64,000 nt of DNA from Rhodothalassium salexigens DSM 2132 (GCF_004341375.1 NZ_SLXO01000002.1:124001-188000); one strand, 5' to 3'; counted from the first letter of the stretch, positions 1 to 9,445 are shown. Translations and numbers: made by a program. Notes: generated by a model from the letters alone, not told the origin.

Positions 1-1
1 T

Positions 2-2125
2 CGCGGCGACCTGGTGGAACGCGCGGTGGGCATGATCACCGAGGCGCTGTTGGAAGCGGTGGTGCTGGTGATCCTGCTGTTGATGGTGTTCCTGGGCGAC
101 TGGCGCGCGGCGCTGACCGTGGCGCTGGTGCTGCCCCTGGCGGCCATGGCCACGTTCATCCTGATGCACACGGTGGGGCTGTCGGCCAATCTGATGAGCC
201 TGGGCGGGCTGGCGATCGCCATCGGTCTGCTGGTCGACGCGGCCATCGTGGTGGTCGAGAACAGCGCCACCAAGCTGCGCGACCAGGGCCAAAGCGGCCT
301 GCCGCGCCTGCACCTTTTGTACCGCGCGGCGACGGAAGTGGCCGCCCCGGTGACCGCCGGCATCGGCATCATCATCGTGGTGTTCCTGCCGCTGCTCAGC
401 CTGCAGGGGCTCGAAGGCAAGCTGTTCCGCCCGGTGGCGATCACCATCGTGTTCGCGCTGGCGAGCGCGCTGGTGCTGGCGCTGACGGTGATCCCGGTGG
501 TCGGCTCGTTCCTGCTGCGCCCGGGCGGCCGCGACCCGTGGCTGGTGCGCCGGCTGCACGCGCTCTACCGGCCGTCGCTACGACTGGCGCTCGGCCACGG
601 CCGGCTGGTGATCGGCGGCGCGCTGGGGCTGCTGGCGGTGGCGGGGCTGCTGTTCACCCAGGTGGGCAAGACCTTCATGCCGACCATGGACGAGGGCAAC
701 CTTATCGTCCAGTTGCAGAAACAGCCGTCGATCACGCTCGACCAGTCGCTCGACATCGACCTGTCGTTCCAGCGCGCCCTGCTCGCCGAGGTGCCGGAAG
801 TCACCGGCACGGTGGCGCGCACCGGCTCGGACGAGATCGGCCTCGACCCCATGGGGCTCAACGAGACCGACACGTTCCTGGAACTGGCGCCGCGCGACCA
901 GTGGACGGTGGCCAGCAAGGACGCGCTGATCGACCGCATCCGCACCCTGCTCGACCGCTTCCCCGGCGTCGCCACCACCTTCACCCAGCCGATCCAGATG
1001 CGCGTCGACGAGATGTTGACCGGGGTGCGCGGCGACCTGGCGATCAAGATCTTCGGCGACGATCCGGCCGCGCTCAGCCGGGTTGCCCAGCGGGTGGTCG
1101 ACGTGGTGGCCCAGGTGCCCGGCGCCGCCGACGTCTACACGCCGACCCAGGAGGGTCAGCAATATCTGCGCCTGACCATCGACCGCATGGCCGCCGGGCG
1201 GCTGGGGCTCGGCGTCGACCAGGTCGCCGACGTGCTGCGCGCCCAGCTCGAAGGGCTCGACGTGGGCACCATCTATCTGGGCAACCGGCGCCTGCCCATG
1301 CAGATCAAGACCGGCGGCGACATGGCCACCTCGCCGGTGCGCCTGGAAAGCCTGCGCATCACCCTGCCCGACCACCGCGCCGTGCCGCTCGGCCGCATCG
1401 TCGCCATCGAGCGCGTCGAGGGCCCGGTGGCGATCGCGCGCGAACGCGGCAGCCGGCTGGCCTATGCGATCGCCAACGTCTCGGGCCGCGACCTGGTGGG
1501 CTTCGTCGAGGACGCCCAGGCCGCCGTCGCGTCCCAGGTGGACCTGCCGACCGGCTATTATCTCGAATGGGGCGGCGAGTTCGAAAACCAGCAGCGCGCC
1601 GCCAAGCGGCTGATGGTGGTGGTGCCGATCGCGCTCGGGCTGATCTTTTTGATCCTGTTCTCGACGCTGGGCAGCGTGCGCCAGGCGGTGCTGGTGTTGA
1701 GCAACATCCCGCTCGCCCTGGTCGGCGGCGTGGTCGCCCTGGCGATCACCGGCGAGTATCTGTCGGTGCCGGCGTCGGTGGGCTTCATCGCGCTGTTGGG
1801 CATCGCGGTGATGAACGGGGTGGTGATGATCACCCATTTCAACCATCTGGCCGACCGCGGCTGGTCGCTCGACCGGCTGGTCCAGGAGGGCGCCGAGCGG
1901 CGCCTGCGCCCGGTGTTGATGACCGCCTCGATCACCGCCTTCGGGCTGATCCCGCTGGCCCTGGCCAGCGGCCCCGGCTCCGAGGTGCAGCGCCCGCTGG
2001 CCATCGTGGTGATCGGCGGGGTCATCTCGTCGACCCTGTTGACGCTGATCATCCTGCCGATTTTGTACCGCCGGTTCGGCGTCAAGACCGCCACCGGCGT
2101 GAAGGGAGCGCTCGCCCATGACTGA
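2..2125 (+). CDS. Heavy-metal efflux RND pump, CusA/CzcA type (5' end cut by window)
   Basis: This is the inner-membrane proton/metal antiporter of a tripartite CusCBA/CzcCBA-like pump, of which the last 707 residues are present. Family members are about 1030-1050 residues, so roughly the first third lies upstream of the window. The frame is open from base 2 and the first visible residues continue in frame from upstream, so no start is present. The visible part holds a run of hydrophobic helices near its start, a second block after residue 530, and periplasmic porter segments between them. The segment FMPTMDEGNL matches the DEG-containing stretch typical of the heavy-metal RND branch. Its stop overlaps the next ATG by 8 bases, which implies translational coupling to the DUF3240 gene. 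The metal (Cu/Ag or Zn/Co/Cd) cannot be decided from this fragment. Confidence 0.93.
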   Translation, partial: RGDLVERAVGMITEALLEAVVLVILLLMVFLGDWRAALTVALVLPLAAMATFILMHTVGLSANLMSLGGLAIAIGLLVDAAIVVVENSATKLRDQGQSGLPRLHLLYRAATEVAAPVTAGIGIIIVVFLPLLSLQGLEGKLFRPVAITIVFALASALVLALTVIPVVGSFLLRPGGRDPWLVRRLHALYRPSLRLALGHGRLVIGGALGLLAVAGLLFTQVGKTFMPTMDEGNLIVQLQKQPSITLDQSLDIDLSFQRALLAEVPEVTGTVARTGSDEIGLDPMGLNETDTFLELAPRDQWTVASKDALIDRIRTLLDRFPGVATTFTQPIQMRVDEMLTGVRGDLAIKIFGDDPAALSRVAQRVVDVVAQVPGAADVYTPTQEGQQYLRLTIDRMAAGRLGLGVDQVADVLRAQLEGLDVGTIYLGNRRLPMQIKTGGDMATSPVRLESLRITLPDHRAVPLGRIVAIERVEGPVAIARERGSRLAYAIANVSGRDLVGFVEDAQAAVASQVDLPTGYYLEWGGEFENQQRAAKRLMVVVPIALGLIFLILFSTLGSVRQAVLVLSNIPLALVGGVVALAITGEYLSVPASVGFIALLGIAVMNGVVMITHFNHLADRGWSLDRLVQEGAERRLRPVLMTASITAFGLIPLALASGPGSEVQRPLAIVVIGGVISSTLLTLIILPILYRRFGVKTATGVKGALAHD

Positions 2126-2432
2126 GTTCGCCACCGCCGAGGTGATCCTGACCCTGATGGTGCCGCCGGCCCATGAGACCGACATGGTCGACTGGCTGAT
2201 GGCGCGCGCCGAGGCGCCGGGTTTCTTCAGCTTCGCCGGGCGCGGCCATGGCGAGGCCCCGTCGACCATGACGGTCCGCGAACAGGTCGCCGGCCGCCGC
2301 GAGGGCGTGGCGTTCCAACTGCTGTGCCCGGCCGAGCGCGCGCACAACCTGCTCGCCGGCCTGGAACAAGACTTCGCCGGCACCGGCCTGCGCTATTGGC
2401 TGCTGCCGGTGCTCGGCTCGGGACGGCTGTAG
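2118..2432 (+). CDS. DUF3240 family small protein
   Basis: The product is a 104-residue soluble protein with no signal peptide or membrane helix. Length and pattern (MTEFATAEVILTLMVPP, then a hydrophobic helix around MVDWLMAR, and a C-terminal YWLLPV strand) fit DUF3240, a ferredoxin-like fold family repeatedly found beside CzcA/CusA-type RND genes. The start codon lies inside the end of the RND gene (8-base overlap), so the two are co-translated. A role in metal sensing or pump accessory function is inferred from context only; the family has no established biochemical role that I know of. Confidence 0.7.
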   Translation: MTEFATAEVILTLMVPPAHETDMVDWLMARAEAPGFFSFAGRGHGEAPSTMTVREQVAGRREGVAFQLLCPAERAHNLLAGLEQDFAGTGLRYWLLPVLGSGRL

Positions 2433-2438
2433 ACCACG

Positions 2439-2480
2439 CGCCGGACGGGGCGGGCACAAGGACCGCACCGTCCGGCGTTT
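2439..2480 (+). terminator. Candidate hairpin terminator after the RND/DUF3240 genes
   Basis: Perfect 10-bp arms CGCCGGACGG (2439-2448) and CCGTCCGGCG (2468-2477) with a 19-base loop begin 6 bases after the DUF3240 stop. Only three T residues follow, so this is a weak intrinsic terminator or a 3'-end stabilising hairpin. The rest of the gap to 2635 shows nothing recognisable. Confidence 0.45.
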
Positions 2481-2635
2481 CGCCGCCGTGCCCGCATTCA
2501 GCCGTCATGGCGAGCGCCAGCGACGCCATCCAGCCGGTGCTTGGCCCCGAACCGGACGGCGGCCAGGGGGGCCGCCATGGCCAGGCGCGGGCGCCGAGGG
2601 GGCGACCAGACCGCCGCGCCCTCGGCGTCGTTCAC

Positions 2636-4111
2636 TCAGCGGATGCGGGCGCGCAGTTCCAGGACCGTCTCGCCCTCGGCCGGCACCTCGACCGTCCAGC
2701 GCAGGGTGCGCGCGTCGACCGGCTCGTGGGGCTGGCTCTCGTCCAGAATCTCCCAGGTGCCGGGCATCGCCTGTTCCACCGCCACGGTGACCGGCTCGGC
2801 CCGGGCATTGGTCACCGTGTAGCGCTGGGTCGCCTCGTAGACCCGCGTGTCGCGGTCGCGCGCGACCTCTTGGCGCGCCACCAGCTTGGGCTCGATGCGC
2901 ACGTCGAACGCCTCGCCAAGCGCCAGGCGGACGTCGCCGGCCTTGGGCGTGTGGTCGATCCGGTCCTCGCCGACGAATTGCGCGCGCCCGGCGCTGTCGG
3001 CGGTGTAGACGCGCACGATGCCGGCGGGCAGCGGCTGGCCGAGCCCGCTCGCCGCGTCGTTGGTGAGGTCGAGCGCGACCCGGGCCGGCACCGGCTTGGG
3101 CGCGGTGTTGAAGCCGTAGAAGCGCCGGCTGTAGGATTTGGCGACCCGCACGCCGTCGGCCTGGAGGAAGCCCACCTGCTTGGTCTGGCGCGCGCCGATG
3201 GTGGTGCGCTCGGGCAGCGTGTAGAGGTGATAGTCCATCAGCGCCTCGCTTTCGGCCTGGCCGCGGGCCTCGGCCATCATCGCCATGCGCGGCTGGACCA
3301 TGTCGTTGCGCCGGTCGTCGCGCACCCGGTTGACGTCGCCGGCGACCAACTGGGTCAGCGCCTGGTCGAACGCCATGGGGCTGTCATTGGTCAGCGTGAC
3401 CAGGCCCTGGAGCGACAAGTCGGTCTCGTCGGCCGACAGCACGCCCACATAATCGGCGCGCCACGACAGACCGCCGGTCATATAGGTGAGCGACAAGGGC
3501 CGCTCGCCCGCCTCGGGCACGTCGAGCGTCAGGCTCAGCGTCGGCTCGGCGCGCAGGGTGTCGGGGATGCTGTCGAAGACGATGCGGCCGGGCAGACGGT
3601 CACCGGCCAGGGTCTCGATCCGGTCGCCGATGCGCAGCACCGCGCCGTCATTGGCGGCCAGCACGCGCGCGGTCTCCACCGTCTCCTTACCGGTCGCGGG
3701 GTTGGTGCGATAGAGCCGCACGGTGCCACCCACCGCCTTGTCCAGCAGCTTCTGCGGGGTCAAGAGGTCATAGTCGAAATTCTGTTCGACCAGCGTCACC
3801 CCCGGCGCCTTGAGCAGCGCCGTCGGGGCGTCGATGCCGGGGGCCACGCCCTCGAACGCCAGCCGCGTACGGCCGCGCGGCAGATCGACCCGGCGGGCGT
3901 CGCGCACCAGCGCCAGATCGTCGTTATAGATGGTCAACGACAGGCCGGTGCGCTGGTCGACCGTGGCGGTGCGCTCGCCCGGCGCGTCGGCAGCCCGGGC
4001 GGCCGGGGCCAAAACCACCGCGCCCGAGCCGAGCCCCGAGCCGAGCAGCGCGGTCAGCGCCAGCGCGGCAACGCCATGACGCCGGGGGCGGGAAATCGTC
4101 GTCTGAGCCAT
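2636..4111 (-). CDS. DUF4139 domain exported protein
   Basis: The protein has 491 residues. An N-terminal signal peptide (basic start, hydrophobic ALALTALLGSGLGSG, then APAARA-ADA) indicates export to the periplasm. After it the sequence fits DUF4139 proteins: an early LSLTIYNDDLALVRD motif, the segment SLTYMTGGLSWRADYVG in the middle, and a C-terminal beta-rich part ending in ELRARIR. The ATG at 4111 is chosen because GGAGGA sits 5-6 bases before it; an ATG 12 bases upstream (4123) has a poorer ribosome site. The function of this family is not established. It stands alone, between the convergent RND operon and a co-directional PLP enzyme gene. Confidence 0.8.
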   Translation of the reverse strand: MAQTTISRPRRHGVAALALTALLGSGLGSGAVVLAPAARAADAPGERTATVDQRTGLSLTIYNDDLALVRDARRVDLPRGRTRLAFEGVAPGIDAPTALLKAPGVTLVEQNFDYDLLTPQKLLDKAVGGTVRLYRTNPATGKETVETARVLAANDGAVLRIGDRIETLAGDRLPGRIVFDSIPDTLRAEPTLSLTLDVPEAGERPLSLTYMTGGLSWRADYVGVLSADETDLSLQGLVTLTNDSPMAFDQALTQLVAGDVNRVRDDRRNDMVQPRMAMMAEARGQAESEALMDYHLYTLPERTTIGARQTKQVGFLQADGVRVAKSYSRRFYGFNTAPKPVPARVALDLTNDAASGLGQPLPAGIVRVYTADSAGRAQFVGEDRIDHTPKAGDVRLALGEAFDVRIEPKLVARQEVARDRDTRVYEATQRYTVTNARAEPVTVAVEQAMPGTWEILDESQPHEPVDARTLRWTVEVPAEGETVLELRARIR

Positions 4112-4270
4112 ATAGTCCTCCATTGTCCTTGGGCGATCACAACCCGGCGGCGTGGCGAAACTGTGATCCGACCGCGGCCGCCAGTGTGGCCGGGCCGGAA
4201 GCCGGCGGCAACGGGGCGCAAGGCGGACCAGGGCCCGTGCCAGAGATGGTCCGAGACTGCCGGGGCCCTA

Positions 4271-5521
4271 TCAGGGCGCCGTGCGGTCGAGGGCCTGGAC
4301 CAGATCGGCGATCAGGTCGTCCGCGTCCTCGATGCCCACCGACAGGCGCAACAGGCTCTCCGGCGTCGGGCTGTCGGGGCCTTCGATGGTGTGGCGGTGC
4401 TCGATCAGGCTTTCCACGCCGCCGATCGAGGTCGCCGGGATGAACAGCCGGGTCGCCGACGCCACCCGCCGGGCCCGGGTCGCCCCGCCATGCACCAGGA
4501 TCGACAGCAGGCTGCCATGGCCGCGCCGGATGTCGGTCTGGGCGCGGTGGACGGCGTGGCCCGGATGGTCGGCCAGCCCCGGATAGAGCACCGCCTCGAC
4601 GCCCGGATGGCCCATCAGCGCCTCGGCCAGCGCCAGCGCATTGGCCGAGGCCTGGCCCACGCGCAGCGCCAGGGTGCGCAGGCCGCGCAGCAGCAACCAG
4701 GCCTCGAACGGCCCGGGCACCGCGCCGGCCTGGGCGCGTTCGGCGCGCACCCGGGCCCAGGTCTCGTCGGCCTGTCCGGTCACCAGCACGCCGGCCATGG
4801 CGTCGGAATGGCCGTTGAGCGCCTTGGTGGCCGAGTGCATCACCAGATCGGCGCCGAGCGCCAGCGGCCGTTGCAACAGCGGCGTCATGGCGGTGTTGTC
4901 GACCGCCAGCACCGCCCCGGCGGCGTGCGCCAGTTCGGCCGCGCGGGCGATGTCCACCACCTGCCACAGCGGGTTCGACGGCGTCTCGACCCAGACCAGA
5001 TCCACCGGCCCGGCGGCAATCGTGCGCGCCAGGGCGTCCGGGTCGCGGGCGTCGTAGCGGTCGACGGCGAAGCCATAGCGCCGGCCCAGCCGCGCGAACT
5101 GGCGCAACAGCGCGTGATAGCCGAGCGTGGGCACCACCATGCGCCCGCCGGGCGGCACCAGCGCCGCAGCGACCGCCTGGCCCGCCGCCTGACCCGACGC
5201 GAACAGCGCCGCCTCAGCCCCGCCTTCAAGGCCGGCGATCACCCGCTCAGCCGCCGCATAGCTGGGGTTCTGGTCGCGGGTATATTCCGGGCCGATCAGC
5301 GCATAGTCGGCGTCGCGGGCATAGGTGGTGGCCAGGTGAACGGGCGGCACCACCGCGCCGGTGGCGGCGTCGCGCGCATGGCCCGCTTGGGCGCACAGGG
5401 TCGCCGGCGCCAGCCCGGCGGTCGAGGTGCGCGGCGCGGTCGGGCGGTCGCCGCCACGCCCGGCGAAGTGCTCGGCGGAGGGCTCTGTTGTGGTCTCGGA
5501 GCGCGGCTCTGAGCAGGTCAT
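4271..5521 (-). CDS. Cys/Met metabolism PLP-dependent enzyme (cystathionine gamma-synthase/lyase family)
   Basis: This is a 416-residue fold-type I PLP enzyme of the trans-sulfuration family. SATKALNGHSDAM carries the Schiff-base lysine, VETPSNPLWQVVDI and VDNTAMTPLL are the usual cofactor-contact segments, and YTRDQNPSYAAAERVIAGLE is the family's N-terminal signature. The first about 50 residues are a poorly conserved, charged tail. The open frame runs to 5728, but that part overlaps the neighbouring kinase gene, so the ATG at 5521 is taken. Family members include MetB, MetC, MetZ and MdeA; key residues visible here do not settle which reaction it catalyses. No other methionine gene is nearby. 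Confidence 0.88.
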   Translation of the reverse strand: MTCSEPRSETTTEPSAEHFAGRGGDRPTAPRTSTAGLAPATLCAQAGHARDAATGAVVPPVHLATTYARDADYALIGPEYTRDQNPSYAAAERVIAGLEGGAEAALFASGQAAGQAVAAALVPPGGRMVVPTLGYHALLRQFARLGRRYGFAVDRYDARDPDALARTIAAGPVDLVWVETPSNPLWQVVDIARAAELAHAAGAVLAVDNTAMTPLLQRPLALGADLVMHSATKALNGHSDAMAGVLVTGQADETWARVRAERAQAGAVPGPFEAWLLLRGLRTLALRVGQASANALALAEALMGHPGVEAVLYPGLADHPGHAVHRAQTDIRRGHGSLLSILVHGGATRARRVASATRLFIPATSIGGVESLIEHRHTIEGPDSPTPESLLRLSVGIEDADDLIADLVQALDRTAP

Positions 5522-5585
5522 GGGGTCGGTCCCGGTGTAATGGCACGGCACGGATGGGCGGTCGCGCCCCCGCGTGGGACCCGTT

Positions 5586-7427
5586 CTAAGCTGCGGCGGG
5601 CTTGAGGTCGATGGTGAAGCGGCTGCCGGCGTCGCTGCTGTCTTCCAGCCACAGATTGCCGCCCATCGCCTGGGCCAGGTGGCGACTGATCGACAGGCCG
5701 AGCCCGACGCCCTCGCCGCTGCTGGCATAGACCGAACTCGCGCCCTTGTGGAAGCGGTTGAAAATCGCCTCGCGGTGTTCTTCGGGGACGCCTTGGCCGG
5801 TGTCCCACACGGTCACCCGGATCAGCCCGTCGTCCTCGGGCCCGCGCACCTGGACGCCGACCGAGCCGCCCGACGGCGTGAACTTGACCGCGTTGGTGAC
5901 CAGATTGGTCAACACCTGGAGCAACCGACGCGGGTCGGCCAGCACCGCAAGATCGCCGTCATACGCCACCTGCGACAGGTCGACCCCCTGGCGCTCGGCC
6001 CGAACCGTCAACATCGCATGGGCCTGACGCACCATGTCGGACAAGGACACGGCCTCTTCCTCGATCTCCAGCTTGTCGCTTTCGATCAGCGAGACCTGGA
6101 GAATGTCGTTGATGAGCCCGAGCAGGTGGCGCGCAGAGCCCAGAATATCGTTGCCATATTCCTGATACTTGCCGTCGAGCGGGCCGAACGCCTGCAGCGT
6201 CATGGCCTCGCTGAAGCCGATGATGGCGTTGAGCGGTGTGCGCAGTTCGTGGCTCATGGAGGCCAGAAACTCGTTCTTGGCCTTGAGCGCCGCTTCGGCG
6301 CGCGCCGAGGCCACGTCGAGTTCAAGGTTGCGGGTGCGCAACTCCAGCAGCGTGTCCTCAAGCTCGGCGCGCGCCGCGAGTGCCTCGTTGGTGCGTCGCT
6401 TGAGCGCGGTGATATCCCGACCCGAGCCGCGAAAGCCGGCGAATTCGCCGGTCTGCGGGTCGAACACCGGCACGCCCGACAGAAGCGCCGGCAGGGTCGC
6501 CTGGTCCTGGCAGATCAGCGCCACCTCCACGTCGCGAAAGCCACGCCGGGCGGCCAGCAAATCGTCGACCCGGTAATGGCGGCCGCCGCCCCGGTCCAGA
6601 CCGCCATCGCCATCGACCCGGCCAGGGGCGTCGGCGGTCACATTGATCCGCGCCACCGCCGACAGCGGCTGGCCCAGCACGATCACCGACGGCCGCCCGG
6701 TCAACGCCGTATAACGCTGCGACAGGACGGTCAGCCGGCCGTCGGCGTCGGTCTCCCAGAACCAGTCGGAGGCCGCCCGCGCGAAATCCGACAGCCGGGC
6801 GTCATCCTCGGGCCGCGTGGCGCCGGCGGCCTGCCAGTGCCGGTCGTCGGTGATGTCCTCGAACACAGCCGCGACCGCGATGTCGTTCCATGCCGGCGGC
6901 CGAACAGGGAACACCCGACCGCGAAAACAGCGCTGCGCCAGCCACGCCTGACCGCTCTCGACCATCACCTGGCTTTGCTGCCCCTGCGCCACCCCCGCGG
7001 CCACCGGTTCGAGGCGCGCCGCAAACGGGCTCAGGTCGGGCCAGACGGCGGTGCTGGTGGCATTGCGCGCCACCACCGTGCCGTCGGCATCGCACAGAAA
7101 CGCCGCACAGCTCTGATCCACCAACAGACTGTCGAGAACGCCCGCCGGGGCTTGCTGGCCGCATCCGCCACGGGCCTCCGCCCGGCCGTCATCGACCGGT
7201 GTCCGATCGGCCCCAAGCCGACCGGCCGCCACCGGGTCGGACCGGCCATGGTCCGGCTCAGCCGGGCTGGACGACGGCCGGTCGCGCGGCGACGGCGTGT
7301 CCATCTCGGTCGTGCGATCGCGCCGTCCGACCGGGCGGTCGGTCGGGCGCAAGGAGGTCACGGTCGCCGTAAATCCGCCGTCCTCGGGCTCACGACCCGG
7401 CGACGGCTCCCCCGCTTTCCCGGACAT
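5586..7427 (-). CDS. PAS-domain sensor histidine kinase
   Basis: A 613-residue kinase without obvious membrane helices, so probably cytoplasmic. The order is a low-complexity start (1-90), a PAS-like region (about 93-195), a PAS domain (about 212-342, with FWETDADGRLTVLS typical of alphaproteobacterial kinases), a coiled linker, HisKA with phospho-acceptor His393 in SMSHELRTPLNAIIGF, and HATPase_c with N box around NLVTNAVKF, DTGQGV and GVGLGLSI. The ATG at 7427 has GAGGA 8 bases upstream and lies inside the end of the DUF2336 gene (38-base overlap), so the pair is translationally coupled. No response-regulator gene is adjacent, so the partner must be elsewhere. Confidence 0.92.
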   Translation of the reverse strand: MSGKAGEPSPGREPEDGGFTATVTSLRPTDRPVGRRDRTTEMDTPSPRDRPSSSPAEPDHGRSDPVAAGRLGADRTPVDDGRAEARGGCGQQAPAGVLDSLLVDQSCAAFLCDADGTVVARNATSTAVWPDLSPFAARLEPVAAGVAQGQQSQVMVESGQAWLAQRCFRGRVFPVRPPAWNDIAVAAVFEDITDDRHWQAAGATRPEDDARLSDFARAASDWFWETDADGRLTVLSQRYTALTGRPSVIVLGQPLSAVARINVTADAPGRVDGDGGLDRGGGRHYRVDDLLAARRGFRDVEVALICQDQATLPALLSGVPVFDPQTGEFAGFRGSGRDITALKRRTNEALAARAELEDTLLELRTRNLELDVASARAEAALKAKNEFLASMSHELRTPLNAIIGFSEAMTLQAFGPLDGKYQEYGNDILGSARHLLGLINDILQVSLIESDKLEIEEEAVSLSDMVRQAHAMLTVRAERQGVDLSQVAYDGDLAVLADPRRLLQVLTNLVTNAVKFTPSGGSVGVQVRGPEDDGLIRVTVWDTGQGVPEEHREAIFNRFHKGASSVYASSGEGVGLGLSISRHLAQAMGGNLWLEDSSDAGSRFTIDLKPAAA

Positions 7428-8532
7428 GGCGCAGTTCCTCTATGGCCTCGTCGAAAACCCGATCGCGTTGCCAGAGCACCAGCGCTTTGCGCGCCTTGGC
7501 GGTGTCGATCCGGTTGAACAGGCTGGTGAGCTTCTCGACCACGGCCGTCGACTGCACTTCGGGTCCGCCGCGCGACGAGGTGGTCAGCAGCGCCATGGCG
7601 GTGAATTGCTCCCGGGTCATGTCCACGGCCCGGGCCAGGATCGCCAGGCTTTCACCGCCCTTGTCGGTCACCACCCGCCAGACGGTCGGCTGGTCGACGC
7701 CAACCAGAAAGGCCATGCCGGCAACGAACACGGGCATATGGCCGTTGCGCAGCGTGTTGAGCAGAAAATCGATCGTCAGGTCGCCGGCCTCGGCCAGGCG
7801 CCGGACCAGCCGCTCGGCGGTTACCTGGGCGCCGTTGGCCTCGGCCCGGGCGACCTCGGCGGCCTGGTTGGCGCGCCGCAACGCTTCGTCGACGGTCGCT
7901 TCGTCGATATCGAACTGCTCCAGAATGTGCCGGCGCAGCGCCGCCGACACCGACCAATACAGACGATAGGCCAGATCGGTTGGCAGGTCGTGACGCGACA
8001 CCAGCGGCTCGTGAAAACTGTCATAGCGCCGCGCCTCGGCCACCAGATGGGCCATGGCCGACCGCGAAATCGCCGCTTTGGGATTGTTGACCAGCGCTTC
8101 GAGCGCGTCGATCCCGCCATAGGCGACCAACGCCTCCGACACCGGCTCGGTCACGCCGTCGCCCTTGGCGATCGCCACCCGGTGCTCTTCGGTGCGAAAG
8201 CGAATGATCTCGATCAGGTCCACGTCCTGGAGCAGACGCGTGCGTTGCAACAGCGGCCAGGCCACGGTGATGTCGTCATTGGCCAGCCGACGCGCCAATT
8301 CGGTCATCTCCACATCGCTGTGGGCGAGCGCCACGCTCAACTCACGGCGCAGGTCCAGTTCGATGGAGTCGACCAACTTGATCAGAATATCGGAAATCAA
8401 CGCCCGTTCATGATCCGAGAGGCGGTACTCCGGGCTCAGGAACAGGTCCGTGATGTTCTCCACCAGCCTGTGCCGGCCCTCGGCGGTTCGTGACCGCGCC
8501 AGCGCCAGAAGGTCTTCCATGTCGGCAATCAT
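7390..8532 (-). CDS. DUF2336 domain protein
   Basis: A 380-residue, mainly helical, soluble protein. The early segment LSDHERALISDILIKLV and the following VALAHSD, LARRLANDD and PLLQRTRLLQDVDLIEII segments are the HEAT-like repeats typical of DUF2336, a family concentrated in Alphaproteobacteria. The start at 8532 has GGAG just upstream; a second ATG lies 12 bases in. It overlaps the histidine kinase gene by 38 bases. The coupling suggests the protein works with that kinase, for example as a scaffold or receiver partner, but this is inference from context. Confidence 0.85.
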   Translation of the reverse strand: MIADMEDLLALARSRTAEGRHRLVENITDLFLSPEYRLSDHERALISDILIKLVDSIELDLRRELSVALAHSDVEMTELARRLANDDITVAWPLLQRTRLLQDVDLIEIIRFRTEEHRVAIAKGDGVTEPVSEALVAYGGIDALEALVNNPKAAISRSAMAHLVAEARRYDSFHEPLVSRHDLPTDLAYRLYWSVSAALRRHILEQFDIDEATVDEALRRANQAAEVARAEANGAQVTAERLVRRLAEAGDLTIDFLLNTLRNGHMPVFVAGMAFLVGVDQPTVWRVVTDKGGESLAILARAVDMTREQFTAMALLTTSSRGGPEVQSTAVVEKLTSLFNRIDTAKARKALVLWQRDRVFDEAIEELRHVRESGGAVAGS

Positions 8533-8770
8533 GGCTCCGATTCCCCTGTCGACCCTGCCACCCTATTGAACAGCGACCCTAGTGTGAGAAACACCGATTA
8601 TGGCAAAATCCGGTCTATCATTAGTCGAACAGCAAAGAGGATTCAAATCTTTTTTCATCGATCATCGATGCTTGAACCAAAAGGCGGTACAGTAACGCCC
8701 ACAACAATGCTTCAGGTTGACGACTTGCTTTGCACAGAGACTATATTTTTAGGCGATCAGACGACAAGAA
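8533..8770. promoter_or_regulatory. AT-rich intergenic region upstream of the DUF2336/kinase pair
   Basis: This stretch is far richer in A and T than its surroundings and has no believable gene. It must hold the promoter for the minus-strand DUF2336-kinase pair. A tandem ATCGATC/ATCGATG element lies near 8656-8670 next to a T-run (ATCTTTTTTC). I could not assign clear -35 and -10 boxes. Confidence 0.4.
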
Positions 8771-8805
8771 AATCGTGCAAAACGTGCAGCCCCGAAGGGC
8801 TGCAC
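8771..8805 (-). terminator. Intrinsic terminator of ssb
   Basis: On the minus strand a 9-bp stem GTGCAGCCC/GGGCTGCAC (8784-8792 with 8797-8805) closed by a four-base TTCG loop begins 11 bases after the ssb stop. It is followed by GTTTTGCACGATTTTC, an interrupted T-rich tail. Confidence 0.8.
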
Positions 8806-8816
8806 GCAGCCCGGCG

Positions 8817-9338
8817 TCAGAACGGGATTTCGTCGTCGAGATCGGACGACAGATCGCCGGGACGCTGGTCGAAGCCGCCGCCCTGATGGCCGTAGTCGCC
8901 GGCGCCATAGCCTTGACCGCCCGGGCCGCCGCTGCCGCCGGGGCCCTGGTCATAGTCGCCGCCCTGGCCACCGCCGGCGCCCTGGCCGCGGCCGTCGAGC
9001 ATGGTCAGCGCACCGCGGAAGCGTTGCAGCACCACCTCGGTGGAATAGCGGTCCTGGCCCGACTGGTCCTGCCATTTGCGGGTCTGCAACTGGCCTTCCA
9101 CATAGACCTTGGAGCCCTTGCGCAGATAGCGCTCGGCGGTTTCGGCCAGGCGGTCGTCGAAGATCACCACCCGGTGCCATTCGGTCTTCTCGCGCCGCTC
9201 GCCGGTCTGGCGGTCGTTCCAGCTTTCCGAGGTGGCGAGCGACAGGTTCACCACCTTGCCGCCGTTCTGCATCGTGCGCACATCCGGGTCGCGGCCCAGA
9301 TTGCCCACCAGAATGACCTTGTTGACGCTGCCTGCCAT
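8817..9338 (-). CDS. ssb: Single-stranded DNA-binding protein SSB
   Basis: A 173-residue SSB that coats single-stranded DNA in replication and repair. The N-terminal OB fold (1-115) shows [18 protein letters not shown], the [10 protein letters not shown] strand, and [12 protein letters not shown] glycine-rich flexible linker (about 118-160) leads to the acidic tip DDEIPF, which is the conserved docking site for SSB partner proteins. The length is normal for Alphaproteobacteria. In many relatives ssb lies directly divergent from uvrA; here a 2.5-kb block separates them. No GAAC-N7-GAAC type LexA box was seen in the 107 bases upstream. Confidence 0.97.
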   Translation of the reverse strand: MAGSVNKVILVGNLGRDPDVRTMQNGGKVVNLSLATSESWNDRQTGERREKTEWHRVVIFDDRLAETAERYLRKGSKVYVEGQLQTRKWQDQSGQDRYSTEVVLQRFRGALTMLDGRGQGAGGGQGGDYDQGPGGSGGPGGQGYGAGDYGHQGGGFDQRPGDLSSDLDDEIPF

Positions 9339-9445
9339 GGCTGATCCTATCGTTTCGGGAGGTTGGCTGTGGGTGCGCGCCGGAGCTTAGAGAATGCCGG
9401 CCGGCCGCGCCAGGGCCGGCATATGGCGCGGCCCCGGGTCCGGGA

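Noticed and set aside
2324-5512. 1062-codon plus-strand frame over the DUF4139 and PLP-enzyme genes
   Set aside because: Low-complexity Arg/His/Gly/Gln-rich translation, no motif; the minus-strand genes have clear families and ribosome sites.
8566-8886. 106-codon frame in the AT-rich gap before ssb
   Set aside because: It runs through the ssb terminator and into ssb antisense, with no motif or ribosome site.
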